From contig NC_133103.1 of NCBI RefSeq assembly GCF_022965805.1, positions 53,394,386-53,458,385 on the forward strand: a stretch of 64,000 nucleotides of DNA. The letters are read 5' to 3'. The notes beneath the pieces were generated by a model that was not told the DNA's origin, did not search any database, and saw only the letters and a program-made list of their open reading frames with translations. The position numbers and the translations under genes were made by a program. This DNA is from Primulina eburnea. Taxonomy: Eukaryota; Streptophyta; Magnoliopsida; Lamiales; Gesneriaceae. Positions 1-9,989 of the stretch are shown here, piece by piece (within the stretch, counting starts at the first letter, position 1; each line of letters begins with the position of its first letter).

Positions 1-1
1 A

Positions 2-1350
2 AAGAGGAGATTTCTCTTATAGAGAAAGAGGTAGTAGGGGAAAGCCACTCATATTATTGCTCAACATGGAAAGCTGATGCTTATAGCCCAGAACATTTCC
101 AGTTCATCAGCTAGTAATACTGAGCAAAATGAGTTATACAATGAATTTCAAGAATTCTTGAAACAGAAACAGATAAATAATACAGATTCTCAGTCTCAAG
201 CATCATATGCTAACATCATTAAAGATGATGAAGGTGATTCAGCTCTTTATATAGAGACAAAATATCGCGAATTAATTCTTCTCATAGAAGAAAAAGATAT
301 TCAATGGGAAAAAACTCAATGGACTATCATGGAGAGATATTTGACCGATAAATCATATGTATATGGTTCTTACAAACAAAGAAGATTTTATGAAAATCTT
401 CTATTACCAACAAAAAATGTTGAAATAACTCACTTTTATAGTAATACTCAGCAGAAAGGAAGTTATAACTTCTCAAAGTTTATTATCAAAAAGATTATAT
501 CTATTGAAGAATGAGGTATATCTCCATTAGTTGAAAAAGAGTTTTATTCTCAAAGTCATCAACTGAGTTTTAAATTCAATTTTTGGGATTATGTTGAGAG
601 TTTTAATAAATCTCTATTTTATGAAAATGAGAAAAGAAAACATACATGATTTTTAAAAATCTGTGAAAATGATTTCCATTACTCGATTCCAAATTGATTT
701 TATCTATGGTGGAAAATATTTGCTCCATCATCAAAAAATTTACCAGAAGCTTTTATAAAACCAATGAATACTTGGCTAAATGTTTCTGCAAGTATAAAAA
801 AAATCATTTTCTGAACATTAGATCGACGGAAAGACTTTATGTCTATTTTTTTATGGAATTTGGAATTTCATGGATCTGGAGATGGCAACCAGAATTCGGT
901 TAAACTAATAAAGGTATTCCTTGCATATGGAGAACCTATTCCACAAAATTTTGGGAAAAATTATTAAGAGATGATCCAGATACCGGAAAGCCTTATGGCT
1001 ATGAAACTCTTCAACAGTTGGAGGAGAAAATTTCTTTATACCAGAAAGATTTCAATAATAAACAAGAGAAAGAGCAAGATTCTATGAGTCCATTCAAGAT
1101 TCTGACTCAGAAATATTCTGAGATTTATTCAAAAGAAAAAATGATTGAAGTTTTCATTGATGAAATGAAGAAGGATCTTTATAAGAATATTGGATGTTCT
1201 GAATCCAAATCGGACAAATCAATGGCTTCCGAATCAAGTGAGAATCAATTCCTTCATATCATGCAAATGCAAGATACACAAGACCCAAAGAAAGATATTC
1301 CTAATTTTTCTCATATCAACGACATTTTTGAAAATTTAAAAACTCCATAA
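2..1350 (+). pseudogene. Caulimovirid downstream ORF (unknown function), broken
   Basis: Three open stretches (77-514, 694-903, 1018-1350) are pieces of one protein read in shifting frames. Visible blocks are FYENLLLPTKN, a FKFNFWDYVESFNK stretch in the gap around 570-610, an aromatic block MEFGISWIWRW at about 850-890, then a Lys/Glu-rich C-terminus with LEEKISLY and a Ser/Asp-rich tail ending near 1350. The Trp-rich block aligns with INYNVPWIIRWD in pararetrovirus B near 53190, so the two loci carry homologous but divergent ORFs. I recognise the type as the ORF of unknown function downstream of the polyprotein in florendovirus-like endogenous viruses. Breaks include a TGA at 512-514 and TGAs near 648 and 696. 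No catalytic motif is visible and I assign no function. Confidence 0.6.
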
Positions 1351-1512
1351 AAGATAATATTAAAGATGATTAAGACATTCATCTTTAATAAAGTTAGTGG
1401 TATATCACTATCAACTTTTGAATTTGGTAAGCATGTTACTATCTGATTTTAAAAAGCATTGTACTGTTTATATTTTTAGTTGGAATCCGGGGTTTCATGT
1501 CCGGATCTTCCT

Positions 1513-1607
1513 TCTATAAGTAGGATGTTTTGTGTTCTTAGAACAACACGGTCGAGTTTGCTCCTCTTTATTCTCTCTCTGTAAAAAAACCCTACTATAT
1601 CAATAAA
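1513..1607 (+). promoter_or_regulatory. Pararetroviral promoter and poly(A) signal
   Basis: A TATA box (TCTATAAGTA, 1513-1522) follows the end of the tail ORF by about 160 bp. A poly(A) signal AATAAA lies at 1602-1607, about 85 bp downstream. A TATA box shortly upstream of an AATAAA that must be bypassed on first passage is the standard arrangement of caulimovirid pregenomic RNA. The 1536-1600 segment is rich in CT runs, as expected around the transcription start. Confidence 0.6.
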
Positions 1608-2299
1608 AGCTTCAGGTTCTCTGATTACAACTTTGTAGGTTTATATTATTGTTTTTATTTTTTGTTTTTATTTACTGTTTTAAATTTATATTTCATAAAT
1701 TAGCCTGAATTACAGGTTAAAGCATTCGTGCTAAATTATTACCTTACTATGACATTATCTCTATTTATTTGTAACTTGGAATTAGATTGAGATAATAAAA
1801 GATTTATTTAAATTTTTGGAATTTATTGTAATATAACAGTCTTTGGTTAGAACATAAGTTAAAAAAATGAACCAAGAAATGGTAAACACAAGATTCGAGT
1901 AACCAAGAAATAATAAATTAATGTTGTAGCCCTTCAGCCTGTTTAGCTGAGAAATGGAGTTTAAGACGTTTATGGGCGATTTTTATGAATTTATGTTTCT
2001 ATGGATCTCAGTAAAATCCTCTGTTGTTTAATTTCTTTGGTATATCTTTAATAAATCATTTTATGTTTTGTAAAAATTCCAAATAAGAACCTTATATTCA
2101 TTATTATTCTGGAATTAAATGTCTCCATTTCTTAGCTCAGTTTGAGTTGAAAATGATATATATGCTGGAAACCAATAACCTCTATGTGTGCGAAAGCCAC
2201 TAAGGAAAAATTTGGTAAAACAAAGCCACATATCATATTCAATTTGATTCCAAGTAATCTGGTTAAAAATTTAACACTTTTATTTAATGAATATATTTG
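1608..2299 (+). other. Pararetroviral leader region, AT-rich, with a long-range stem
   Basis: No coding content was found. The sequence lies between the viral promoter and the movement-protein ORF, where caulimovirids have a structured leader. A 15-nt block at 1945-1959 (AGCTGAGAAATGGAG) can pair with 2123-2137 (CTCCATTTCTTAGCT) with one G-U wobble, closing a 163-nt loop. No clear tRNA-Met primer site (TGGTATCAGAGC) remains here, unlike in pararetrovirus B. Confidence 0.4.
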
Positions 2300-2970
2300 G
2301 TATGAAATAAACTGTTCAAAACAGTTTAAATGAAGAATATGATGTAACAGAAAATTTAGATTTTTTGAATAAATGTATTCTTCCTAAGATAGAATCTAAA
2401 ATGATTTATAAGTTATGAACCTTTGAAAGATTTGATTTCAAACAAGTAGTTAAAACTACAGAATTATTAAATAATAAAGATATTTTACCTTATAGAAAAA
2501 ATTATAAATTTATTCATATAGGTTTAATACAAATTGCTTTTAGACCCTTAACTTTAGAAGGACTACCAGACATCTTTATAGCAGCTTTAAGAGATGGTAG
2601 GAATTTGAATTGGAAACCATTTCCTAATGGGAATAATTCAATCTAGTCTGACACAAGATCCAATATATTTTGATGTTTATCCTAATTTATCGTTATCTCT
2701 GTCTGATATAAATATATTATATTCTTTAACATTAAATATTAAAACATATGGTTATAATTATACTCTAGGAACAGAATTCATACGTATCTGTTATCGTATT
2801 TATTATAAATCATTATTTACACTAAATCCTATGTGTAAAAGAACAGATAAAAAAGTAAATGAAACTATTCTTATAGAAACTAATTTTAATAGATCTAATA
2901 TTACAACTCTTAGATATATAAAATTGGAATAAATTGAATTTCCAGAAAACTGGATATTTGAACAAGCCGT
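2300..2970 (+). pseudogene. Caulimovirid movement protein (30K superfamily), broken
   Basis: The movement protein of caulimovirids forms tubules for cell-to-cell passage through plasmodesmata. The core is read in pieces. KFIHIGLIQIAFRPLT and an AALRDGRN block sit at about 2505-2610; after a frame change they continue as QDPIYFDVYPNLSLSLSD and a TLNIKTYGYNY block with ICYRIYYK in the open stretch 2627-2932. These are the conserved 30K-superfamily blocks, including the aspartate in the LSD segment. An in-frame TGA near 2416, a TAG at 2645 in the upstream frame, and the frameshift near 2625 prevent a continuous protein. The related copy in pararetrovirus B (54613-55416) keeps the same order. Confidence 0.75.
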
Positions 2971-3964
2971 TCCTTTAAATCCTATAATAAATATGGATTT
3001 ACAACAAGCTGTACAAACAAATGAAAGATCTGTTCAAATACAGTTCAATAATGAACAAAGAATATTGTTACCATCTTCTGTCTATGCTAGGTCAAGATCT
3101 AGTCATTCTTTTATTTCACCTCTAGATTATATCGTAAATATACCACAAACTTCTAGAGCATCTACTTATCAAGTAAGAGAAAATTTAGAATACTCTGTAC
3201 AAGATACAGTAGAAAATTTAATCATAAATCAAAATAGTTTGTTCATAAAAGTAACTTTCAAAAAGTTAAAAAAACTGATACAGCTTCAGAAATGAATTTT
3301 AGTATTTAATGGATAGTAAATCAAAAATAGATTTTGCTAAAGGTTCTATAGCTAGAGCCAAGATAAATGCATGATTTTATCTACCCAAATAAGAATCTTT
3401 AGAGACTGGTATTTTGAAAGTTTGTCTGAAGAAGAATTTGAATATATTCTTACAGAATTTTATAAATATTGTGAAAATCAAAATAAATTAATACATTTTG
3501 TTCCTTGGTTTTTTAAAACATTTAATATAGATTATATTTCTATACTTAAAAGAAATTGTAAACTTTCTTCAGGGCATATTCAAAAATCTCTTTATCCTCC
3601 TCAACAATCTTTTATCATAGAAAAAAATAATAAAATTTTAAATTTTATAGCTTTTTCAAAATTACTTGACAATTATATGTTACAAATAAATGTTAAACAT
3701 ATTAATCAGATAATTAAAAAACAAAATTATACAAATTTATATCTTACGATAATAGGAGAAAAAATAATTTCTCTTAAAGACCGTATTGATAAATTTATTT
3801 TAACTATCAATCAAATTAAACCAGATGTTCATATACAAAATAAAGAAGAAAATAATGTTGTTTCTATTGCAACTTATTCTATACAATCTCCTCCAGACAT
3901 AAAAAATTTTAAATTTAAATCTTATATTTATGATTTAGAAAAATTGTTAGAAGAAAAATTTTAA
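2971..3964 (+). pseudogene. Pararetroviral polyprotein linker between movement and coat domains
   Basis: Two open stretches (2993-3295, 100 codons; 3371-3964, 197 codons) lie between the movement-protein core and the coat-protein domain. The first holds a VQIQFNNEQRILLPSS block, matching DVEIKLPSQRHLRIKLP in locus B. The second begins with IFRDWYFE and contains HFVPWFFKTFNIDYI and NLYLTIIGEKI, followed by a PPDIKNFKFKS block and LEKLLEEKF at the end. These match decayed counterparts in locus B (FTNLTLHSL near 55880). No enzyme motif is present. The role in the virus is unknown to me; position suggests the N-terminal part of the gag-like coat precursor. It is separated from its neighbours by frameshifts. 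Confidence 0.55.
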
Positions 3965-4515
3965 AATCTTAATTTATATACTCTTAATGAAGAAGTAGAA
4001 AATAATAAAAATTCTTCTGATGAAGAAATTAATAAAATTAAATGAGTAGATAAACCTACCCAAAATAAATATCATTATGATAGACCTACTCCTATGAATG
4101 TTCTTATTGAAGAACAAAAATATATTTTTTCTAATAGTTACAATGAGAAAAATATTTATGAATGAAATATTGATAGTTTTAATGATAAGAAAATTAATAA
4201 TACTGTTCACATAATACTTATGTATAGAACTATGTGTAAAAACCTCAAGTAATAATGATAAAAACGTTGCTACAATGATTATAGTAGGTTTTAATGATAA
4301 CTTAAAGGTTGGTGAAATAATTATTTAAATCAATCTCATAAAAATGACATTACTAACTCAATTAAAATTGAGAATCAAATTCAAATAGAGAATTCAGTTT
4401 ATTTTTTAATAATAACAATGATTGAATATTTCGATAGTAAATTCTCTGATAACTGTGAACAAATTCGTACTTTATTAAATAATCTAAAATATAAATCACT
4501 TTTATCGTATTATTT
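3965..4515 (+). pseudogene. Caulimovirid coat protein N-terminal part, truncated
   Basis: This segment continues the polyprotein with blocks typical of the caulimovirid capsid/gag domain. They are an IYE-W-NID motif near 4155-4180 (tryptophan codon now TGA), MIIVGFNDNLK near 4275-4305, and FSDNCEQIRTLLNNLKYKSL at about 4441-4500. The same blocks occur in locus B (EWNIDGKSQYQI, AIITGFTVQFK). After about 4515 viral similarity ends and the remaining capsid, zinc knuckle and polymerase are absent. Several stops are present (TGA near 4042 and 4161, TAA near 4250). Confidence 0.65.
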
Positions 4516-4597
4516 GAACAGGTGTCTCAAAGATTGGTTTAGTTGGTACGTCCACCTGTCCCGCAGAGAGACTAATTCAGAAGCCTTCCATTCATCT

Positions 4598-4607
4598 GTA
4601 TATACAA
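4598..4607 (+). promoter_or_regulatory. Putative TATA box of the AAE7-like gene
   Basis: GTATATACAA lies about 35-43 bp upstream of the ATG at 4642, so a start 30 bp downstream would leave a 5' leader of only about 10 nt. It sits in roughly 125 bp of non-viral sequence between the end of pararetrovirus A and the coding start. A start farther upstream in viral sequence cannot be excluded. Confidence 0.35.
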
Positions 4608-4641
4608 GCATTCAGAGCACCTGGCTTGCATAATCCCTCAA

Positions 4642-7600
4642 ATGGCGCCGGTGGAGAAAGATATCGATGACCTGCCTAGGAATAGTGCTAATTACACCGC
4701 TTTGACGCCGCTGGGATTCCTGGAACGGGCTGCCACTGTTCACCCGAACCGGAAGTCCGTGATCCATGGCTCCTTGTCTTACACGTGGCTCCAGACTTAC
4801 AACCGGTGCTGCCGGATGGCATCAGCCCTCACCAAGAGAGGCGTCACCGTTGGTTGCACCGTGAGTCATTTTCCTGCATAATGATTTTAAATTAATATTT
4901 CCAGACTGATTTTATGAGGAAGCTGAATTTTTTTACTAGATTTTTGCTTGTTATTTTCAAAATTGTTGGGAATATATAAATCAATGAAAAGGTATCCGAT
5001 AACAAAGACATAATTAGTTAGTATATAGCCGAATTGCACACTCGTTAGATCAAGTACTTTCGCGCCATGGGACGCCGCGCAAGTGATGATGAATCGCCAT
5101 GCATTGTCCAATGGCCCATTTTGTCCTGATCCACGATGCTGCACTTGCATGTTTGCAGGTAGCTGTAATTGCACCAAACATTCCAGCCATATATGAAGCT
5201 CATTTTGGAGTTCCAATGTCTGGAGCTGTACTAAATGCTGTCAATATTCGTCTGAATGCACAAACAATTGCTTTTCTCCTGGGACATTCTCAATCCGGTG
5301 TTATAATTGTGGATCAAGAATTCTATACCTTGGCAGAGGAAGCATTGTCGATCATGAAGGATAAAAGCAATGGCAATTATAAGATTCCAATTATGATTGT
5401 TGTAGCTGATAAAAAGTGCAACCCAAAGTCACTCCAACATGCACTCAGAAAAGGGGCAATTGAATACGAGAAGTTCTTGGAATCTGGTGACCCTGAATTT
5501 TCTTGGAAACCACCTGAGGACGAGTGGCAGAGCATTGCTCTGGGGTATACTTCTGGTACGACAGCTAGTCCTAAAGGAGTGGTGTTGCATCATAGAGGGG
5601 CCTACCTTATGGCTTTGAGTAATGCAATTGTATGGGGAATGGGGGAAGGAGCTGTTTACTTGTGGACTTTGCCCATGTTCCACTGCAATGGTTGGTGTTT
5701 TCCATGGACTCTTGCGGTCCTTTGCGGTACAAGCATATGCCTTAGACAGGTAATCAAATTGCATTTTATTAAACTCTTGCACTCAAGAAAAATGGGATGT
5801 GTGAGATTTAATTGATTCTATATAATATTAAAGCTGGGCTCTTATCCTAGGTTTGGATCATGTTATGGATAATCAATGTATTTTGTCTAGGTTTGGAGGC
5901 TCGTTTCAAGAGAACATGGCGATATCACTTTCGTTATTTGATTTTAGAATTCTCGATATTCTTATTCCTTGCAACAAGAGCCATTTAAATACAAGGAAGA
6001 CAATTAATTTCCCTAGCAAGAAATCTGTCGTAATTCCCCGGTCCATGGCTAGAATGCATGCAATATTAAAAAAGAAAACTAAATAAAATTCTTCTAATTA
6101 AGTCCTTAATTCGGTATCTTCCACCACTTCGCGGTTTGTCCTTAATTCGTGCCCATTACATCTGACTCCCTTGAAAATCGTGCATGTCCTCAAGTAAGAA
6201 CAAGAGATATTCCAAGATCTTCCAAATTGTCGCTTCTCTCTTGCTATTCTGAAAATTTCACACCATGCTCTCTTGCGATTCTGAAAATTTCTCCACAACT
6301 ACAAGAACAATTGTTGTAGGAGTATCTCAAGGGTTAAGCGCCAATGACAGATTCTAAAATTCTCCTCACTTTTAACTTTTTACGATCTTGTTCCCATTTG
6401 TTCCCATTTGAGTAACCAGGGTTTGCCATCGCAAAATCCTTCCTTGTCTTTCTCCGATCCGTGTTGGTGTCAAAAAAACTTTGCACATCGACTAAGATAT
6501 CTCATCAAGTCTGATTGGCTATTGTACCGGGGGAAAATCAAGCTTCAAATATTGTGGTACTTTTGATAAGTCATCCTCGCTGTCCTTCAGAATGCTGGTC
6601 GGGGGGGCCCGTTGATGTAGTGCTTGGAATTCCCCATGACGACTAGCTCTGATATCAACTTATATATTATGGTCCAAGGCTTGGATAATGTTATGGGATG
6701 ATCATTGTATTTTGGATAGCATTTCGAGGCTCGTTTTGAGAGAACCGTCGATCTCACATTCATTATTTTCTTTACATGTTTGGAGGCCTGACTATTAATG
6801 AATGCATGATGAAAGTTAATTTCTTCCTCTGATGGGCAATATAACTCGAGTTGCCTATTAGGCCATCTACTGTATAAATTCCAAGCAAAATAGTTTGTGT
6901 TCTCAATGCACTCCATGCAATTAATGCTAAAACATTTTTAGGTTTTGAGTTACATATGGACTCGTATAAATGGTCATATGACAGTTTTTATTCTTCACTA
7001 AGGAAATATTTTTGCACAGTTGCCAACTAAATATTTGCACGGTTGCCAACTGAGATAGTTGATCTCCTCTGCCAATCTGTCTTCTGTCTGTCTAGGTCAC
7101 AGCTAAAGGCGTCTATTCAGCTATAGCTAATCTTGGAGTGAACTATTTCTGTGCTGCACCAGTGGTTCTCAATACTATTGCAAATGCCCCAAAAAATGAG
7201 TCCATTCTTCCGCTTCCACGTGTTGTCCATGTAATGACAGCTGGTGCGACGCCACCTCCTTCTATTCTGTCGGCGATGTCACGGAGAGGCTTTCGAGTCA
7301 CTCACACTTATGGTCTTTCTGAAACGTATGGCCCCTCGGCCATATGCGCGTGGAAGCCCGAGTGGGATTTGCTATCACCAGAAGAACAAACACGATTGAA
7401 TTCCAGGCAAGGAGTCCGATATGTAGGCCTAGAAGGCTTGGATGTTGTTGACATGAAAAGCATGACTCCTGTACTTGCGGATGGCAAAGCTGTCGGAGAA
7501 ATTGTGTTCAGGGGGAATGTTGTGATGAAGGGCTATCTGAAGAACCCTGAAGCAAACCAAGAAGCTTTTAGTAGTGGTTGGTTTCATTCCGGTGATATTG

Positions 7601-7992
7601 GTGTAAAGCATCCAGATGGCTACATAGAAATAAAAGACAGATCAAAGGACATAATTATATCAGGTGGAGAAAATATTAGTAGCGTAGAGGTAGAAAATAT
7701 TCTGTACCAGCACCCTGCGATATTTGAAGTGTCGGTAGTGGCCAGGCCAGATGAGCAGTGGGGTGAATCACCTTGTGCATTTGTGACGCTAAAGGCAGAT
7801 GCTGATGCTTCTGATAAGCAGCGGTTAGCTGATGATATAATGAAGTTCAGTCGTTCAAAGATGCCTGCATATTGGGTTCCAAAATCAGTGCTATTTGGAC
7901 CATTGCCAAAAACGGCAACCGGAAAAATACAGAAACACATTCTAAGATCCAAGGCTAAGGAGATGGGACCTGTCAAGAAGAGTAGATTGTAA
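4642..7992 (+). CDS. AAE7: Acyl-activating enzyme, peroxisomal acetate-CoA ligase type (AAE7/ACN1-like)
   Basis: Exons are 4642-4860, 5159-5749 and 7096-7992, with GT-AG introns in phase 0 and a 568-residue product, the usual length of AAE7/ACN1. The enzyme class forms an acyl-adenylate from acid and ATP, then the CoA thioester. Arabidopsis ACN1 activates acetate in peroxisomes for the glyoxylate cycle (known). Visible motifs are the AMP-binding P-loop YTSGTTASPKG (203-213), TYGLSET (341-347), GWFHSGD (431-437), KDRSKDIIISGGENIS (450-465) and the adenylation lysine in PKTATGK (Lys547). The C-terminal SRL is a PTS1 peroxisome signal. The N-terminus DIDDLPRNSANYTALTPL is AAE7-like. Related clade members (benzoate or cinnamate CoA ligases) share the fold, so the substrate is inferred. 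All exons are open and the gene appears functional. Confidence 0.9.
5820..6800 (-). mobile_element. Decayed small LTR element in AAE7 intron 2
   Basis: Intron 2 is 1346 bp. Two similar segments, about 5850-5945 and about 6674-6790, share GGATCATGTTATGG/GGATAATGTTATGG, ATTGTATTTTG and GAGGCTCGTTT. Just left of the second, AGCTCTGATATCAACTT (about 6645-6661) reads on the minus strand as TGATATCAGAGC, close to the tRNA-Met primer site. Two terminal repeats with a PBS inside the right one is the layout of a minus-strand LTR element. I see no polymerase. Ends and target duplication are not resolved. Confidence 0.4.
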
Positions 7993-9226
7993 ATGCAATA
8001 TTTCTTTCTCTCTGTGCAAACATTTACCTGCCGAGTTTGATGTTGTAATAAGGATATTTTCCCCATGGTTTGATTTAAATTTCTTGTTTTCTGCAATTAT
8101 TACCCAAATAACTATATAATTCTAGCTTTTTATCTTTGAATTTTTTCATTTGTGTAGTTTTCTCATTTGTCTTGTTGACTCGACTTATGGGAGGGGGAAA
8201 TGCTGATAACCCTTAAAATAATAGCCTATTTTCGCTATAATCTGAGACAATATCATTGTTGACAATCCAAAGACGTTTGGGTTCGAGGAGCAAAACAACC
8301 TTAAGATCGTGATCTGATCTGGTCCCCAACTCATTGAGAGTTTGCTTGACAAGGCATTATATTGCTTAGATCAAACTTTATATTTAGTAATTGGCCTTTT
8401 GCGGTGCCTGTGCCCAATTGTGATGCTACAGTCACGATGATAGGCCACTCGATGCATCAAAAGATGTTAGGACAATTCATGAGTTGTGATGTACTGATAA
8501 TGAGAGATTTGGATAACCGAGGCTGCCACAGTCTCGATCAAGAATTTGAACCTGAGTTCTTATACCAGTTTTATTGGGTGGCTCATCAACACTAGCTATC
8601 ATCGAGGTTTGCTAAGTTTTCGAGGCCGGGGCCAAATTAAATGTAATGGTGCTAATACTGACTAACGTCTAACATAAATATAGAAGACAATGTTGTATAA
8701 ATTAGAAAATTTTTATTATAAGGTCGGTAATTTAATCTCGGAAAACACAATTAATGGCTATATAGTGCTACGTCATTATATAAATTTCTGGATGAAATTG
8801 CCTTTGGCATGGTACTCCAAGATTATGCTTGCAAAACAGACATTTGGTTTCACACTAAGCTAGCCGTGTCGAATCCACCGATTTAACAAGGGCCTGATTG
8901 TGTTTCCATTAGGTTTTAAACTGAGCTACACCAAAAGTCGAGAAAACTTTGGTTCACGCCCTTTAATTTTTAAACCACGTAAATGCCCGCACCTGAGAGT
9001 ATGGGGTACCACCCAACAAACAACGTAAGCTTTGTATCCAAGACAAAGTTTAATTTAAAGAAATTATAACACACTTAAGTTTGGGGAAAGTGCCGATTAA
9101 TATAAATTTCATGCACGGCGACAAAAAAAATAATTGGGATTTTATTCTGGAAGAACCATCACTCTTTCTAAGGATATCAAATGATGCCTATATTATACAT
9201 AACATTTACTACTCATATATTACAAG
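7993..9226. other. Intergenic region between AAE7-like gene and zinc-finger gene
   Basis: The first about 100 bp are the 3' UTR of the acyl-activating gene; TAATAAGGAT near 8047 could serve as poly(A) signal. The remainder is AT-rich with short open stretches that lack recognisable motifs. The two genes are convergent. I see no repeat boundary or RNA gene here. Confidence 0.5.
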
Positions 9227-9829
9227 TCAAAGATGAAGATCAACGTCTACTCCATCCGTGTCATCTGTCACACCACCGGGTATCATGGATCCCACCTCAC
9301 CTCGGCCACCAGTGGGTGCTGCCTGTCGTGATGGCCTGATGGGGAAACCACCGGGATGTTGCGTCATAGGTACTCCAGATAAAACCTGAGGTACAAGTAT
9401 AGTACTGCTCTCAGGTGGATGAAAACTTGCACCATATACAGTACTTGGTGCACTTGGACTAATGAATGGTCCTGATCTAGCCCCATGCGGATTGATCACG
9501 TGGACTGCTGATCCTAACCGTCCATGACTGACCACATACTGGGCCCGCTTCGCCCTCTGCCTTTCTTTCTTGTGTGCATTTTGATGGCCGCCTAGAGCTT
9601 GAGAGTTGGTAAATTTTCGATAGCAATGTTGACACTCAAACCTTTTATTCTCGCTATCATGTTGCTGCTGCAGTTGTAACATAGGGACTCTATCACAAAA
9701 GTCGACATAAAAACCAAATAACTTCATAACTGATGATTTAGAGGCAAAATTATGTTGATCGTGCTCAGCATTTTGTGTATCTCCTCTCGACAAGTAGCCA
9801 CAACTAATATTATTCGATTTTTTTTCCAT
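9227..9829 (-). CDS. Single C2H2 zinc-finger protein, ZFP5/ZFP6/GIS-type
   Basis: A 200-residue, single-exon nuclear transcription factor of the plant-specific one-finger class. Residues 36-50 ([15 protein letters not shown]) form the N-terminal block typical of ZFP5/6/8 and GIS relatives. The finger is Cys66-Cys69-His82-His86 with the plant signature QALGGH (77-82), followed by a basic stretch [11 protein letters not shown]. The C-terminus DVDLHL resembles a weak EAR-type repressor motif. Arabidopsis relatives act in trichome and root-hair development with gibberellin and cytokinin input (known; transfer to this gene is inference). The ATG at 9829 is chosen because a TATA box lies 60 bp upstream. 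The frame stays open to an ATG at 9985, but that would place the TATA box inside the coding region. Confidence 0.85.
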   Translation of the reverse strand: MEKKSNNISCGYLSRGDTQNAEHDQHNFASKSSVMKLFGFYVDFCDRVPMLQLQQQHDSENKRFECQHCYRKFTNSQALGGHQNAHKKERQRAKRAQYVVSHGRLGSAVHVINPHGARSGPFISPSAPSTVYGASFHPPESSTILVPQVLSGVPMTQHPGGFPIRPSRQAAPTGGRGEVGSMIPGGVTDDTDGVDVDLHL

Positions 9830-9888
9830 TATTTTGGATTTAGGAGATGAAAAATTGATGTCACAATTTGAAAGTTTCTGGGTGGTAG

Positions 9889-9898
9889 TATATATAGA
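9889..9898 (-). promoter_or_regulatory. TATA box of the zinc-finger gene
   Basis: The minus strand reads CTCTATATATAC over about 9887-9900. It lies about 60 bp upstream of the ATG at 9829, giving a leader of roughly 30 nt, normal for a plant gene. It decides between the two possible start codons. Confidence 0.6.
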
Positions 9899-9989
9899 GT
9901 CTTGAGAAAGAATAAAATATGTGACATACAGAGTGGGTAGAATGGGGCATACACTGTGAACTTTACATGAAAAAAGCAAGCACATTTTG

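Larger units (their letters stand above)
1..4515 (+). mobile_element. Endogenous caulimovirid (pararetrovirus) A, truncated both sides
   Basis: This is an integrated, decayed copy of a plant DNA pararetrovirus, running off the left edge of the window. The order is the tail of a downstream ORF (1-1350), an intergenic promoter with poly(A) signal (1513-1607), a long leader (about 1545-2300), a 30K-type movement protein (2300-2970), a linker region (2993-3964) and the start of the coat-protein domain (3965-4515). This order matches the circular map of Caulimoviridae, and the two-ORF layout resembles florendoviruses or petuviruses (family knowledge; the genus is inference). Stops and frameshifts break every ORF, so it is not expressible as a virus. 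No PR, RT or RNase H is present. It stops abruptly near 4515, just before the AAE7 promoter. Confidence 0.85.

Noticed and set aside
4887..5216. Minus-strand open stretch across AAE7 intron 1 and exon 2
   Set aside because: It is antisense to a conserved exon and has no domain.
8362..8595. 77-codon open stretch as a gene
   Set aside because: No motif, no promoter context, and no family I recognise; left as intergenic.
9830..9985. Longer start (ATG at 9985) for the zinc-finger gene
   Set aside because: It would include the TATA box in the coding region and adds residues unlike relatives.
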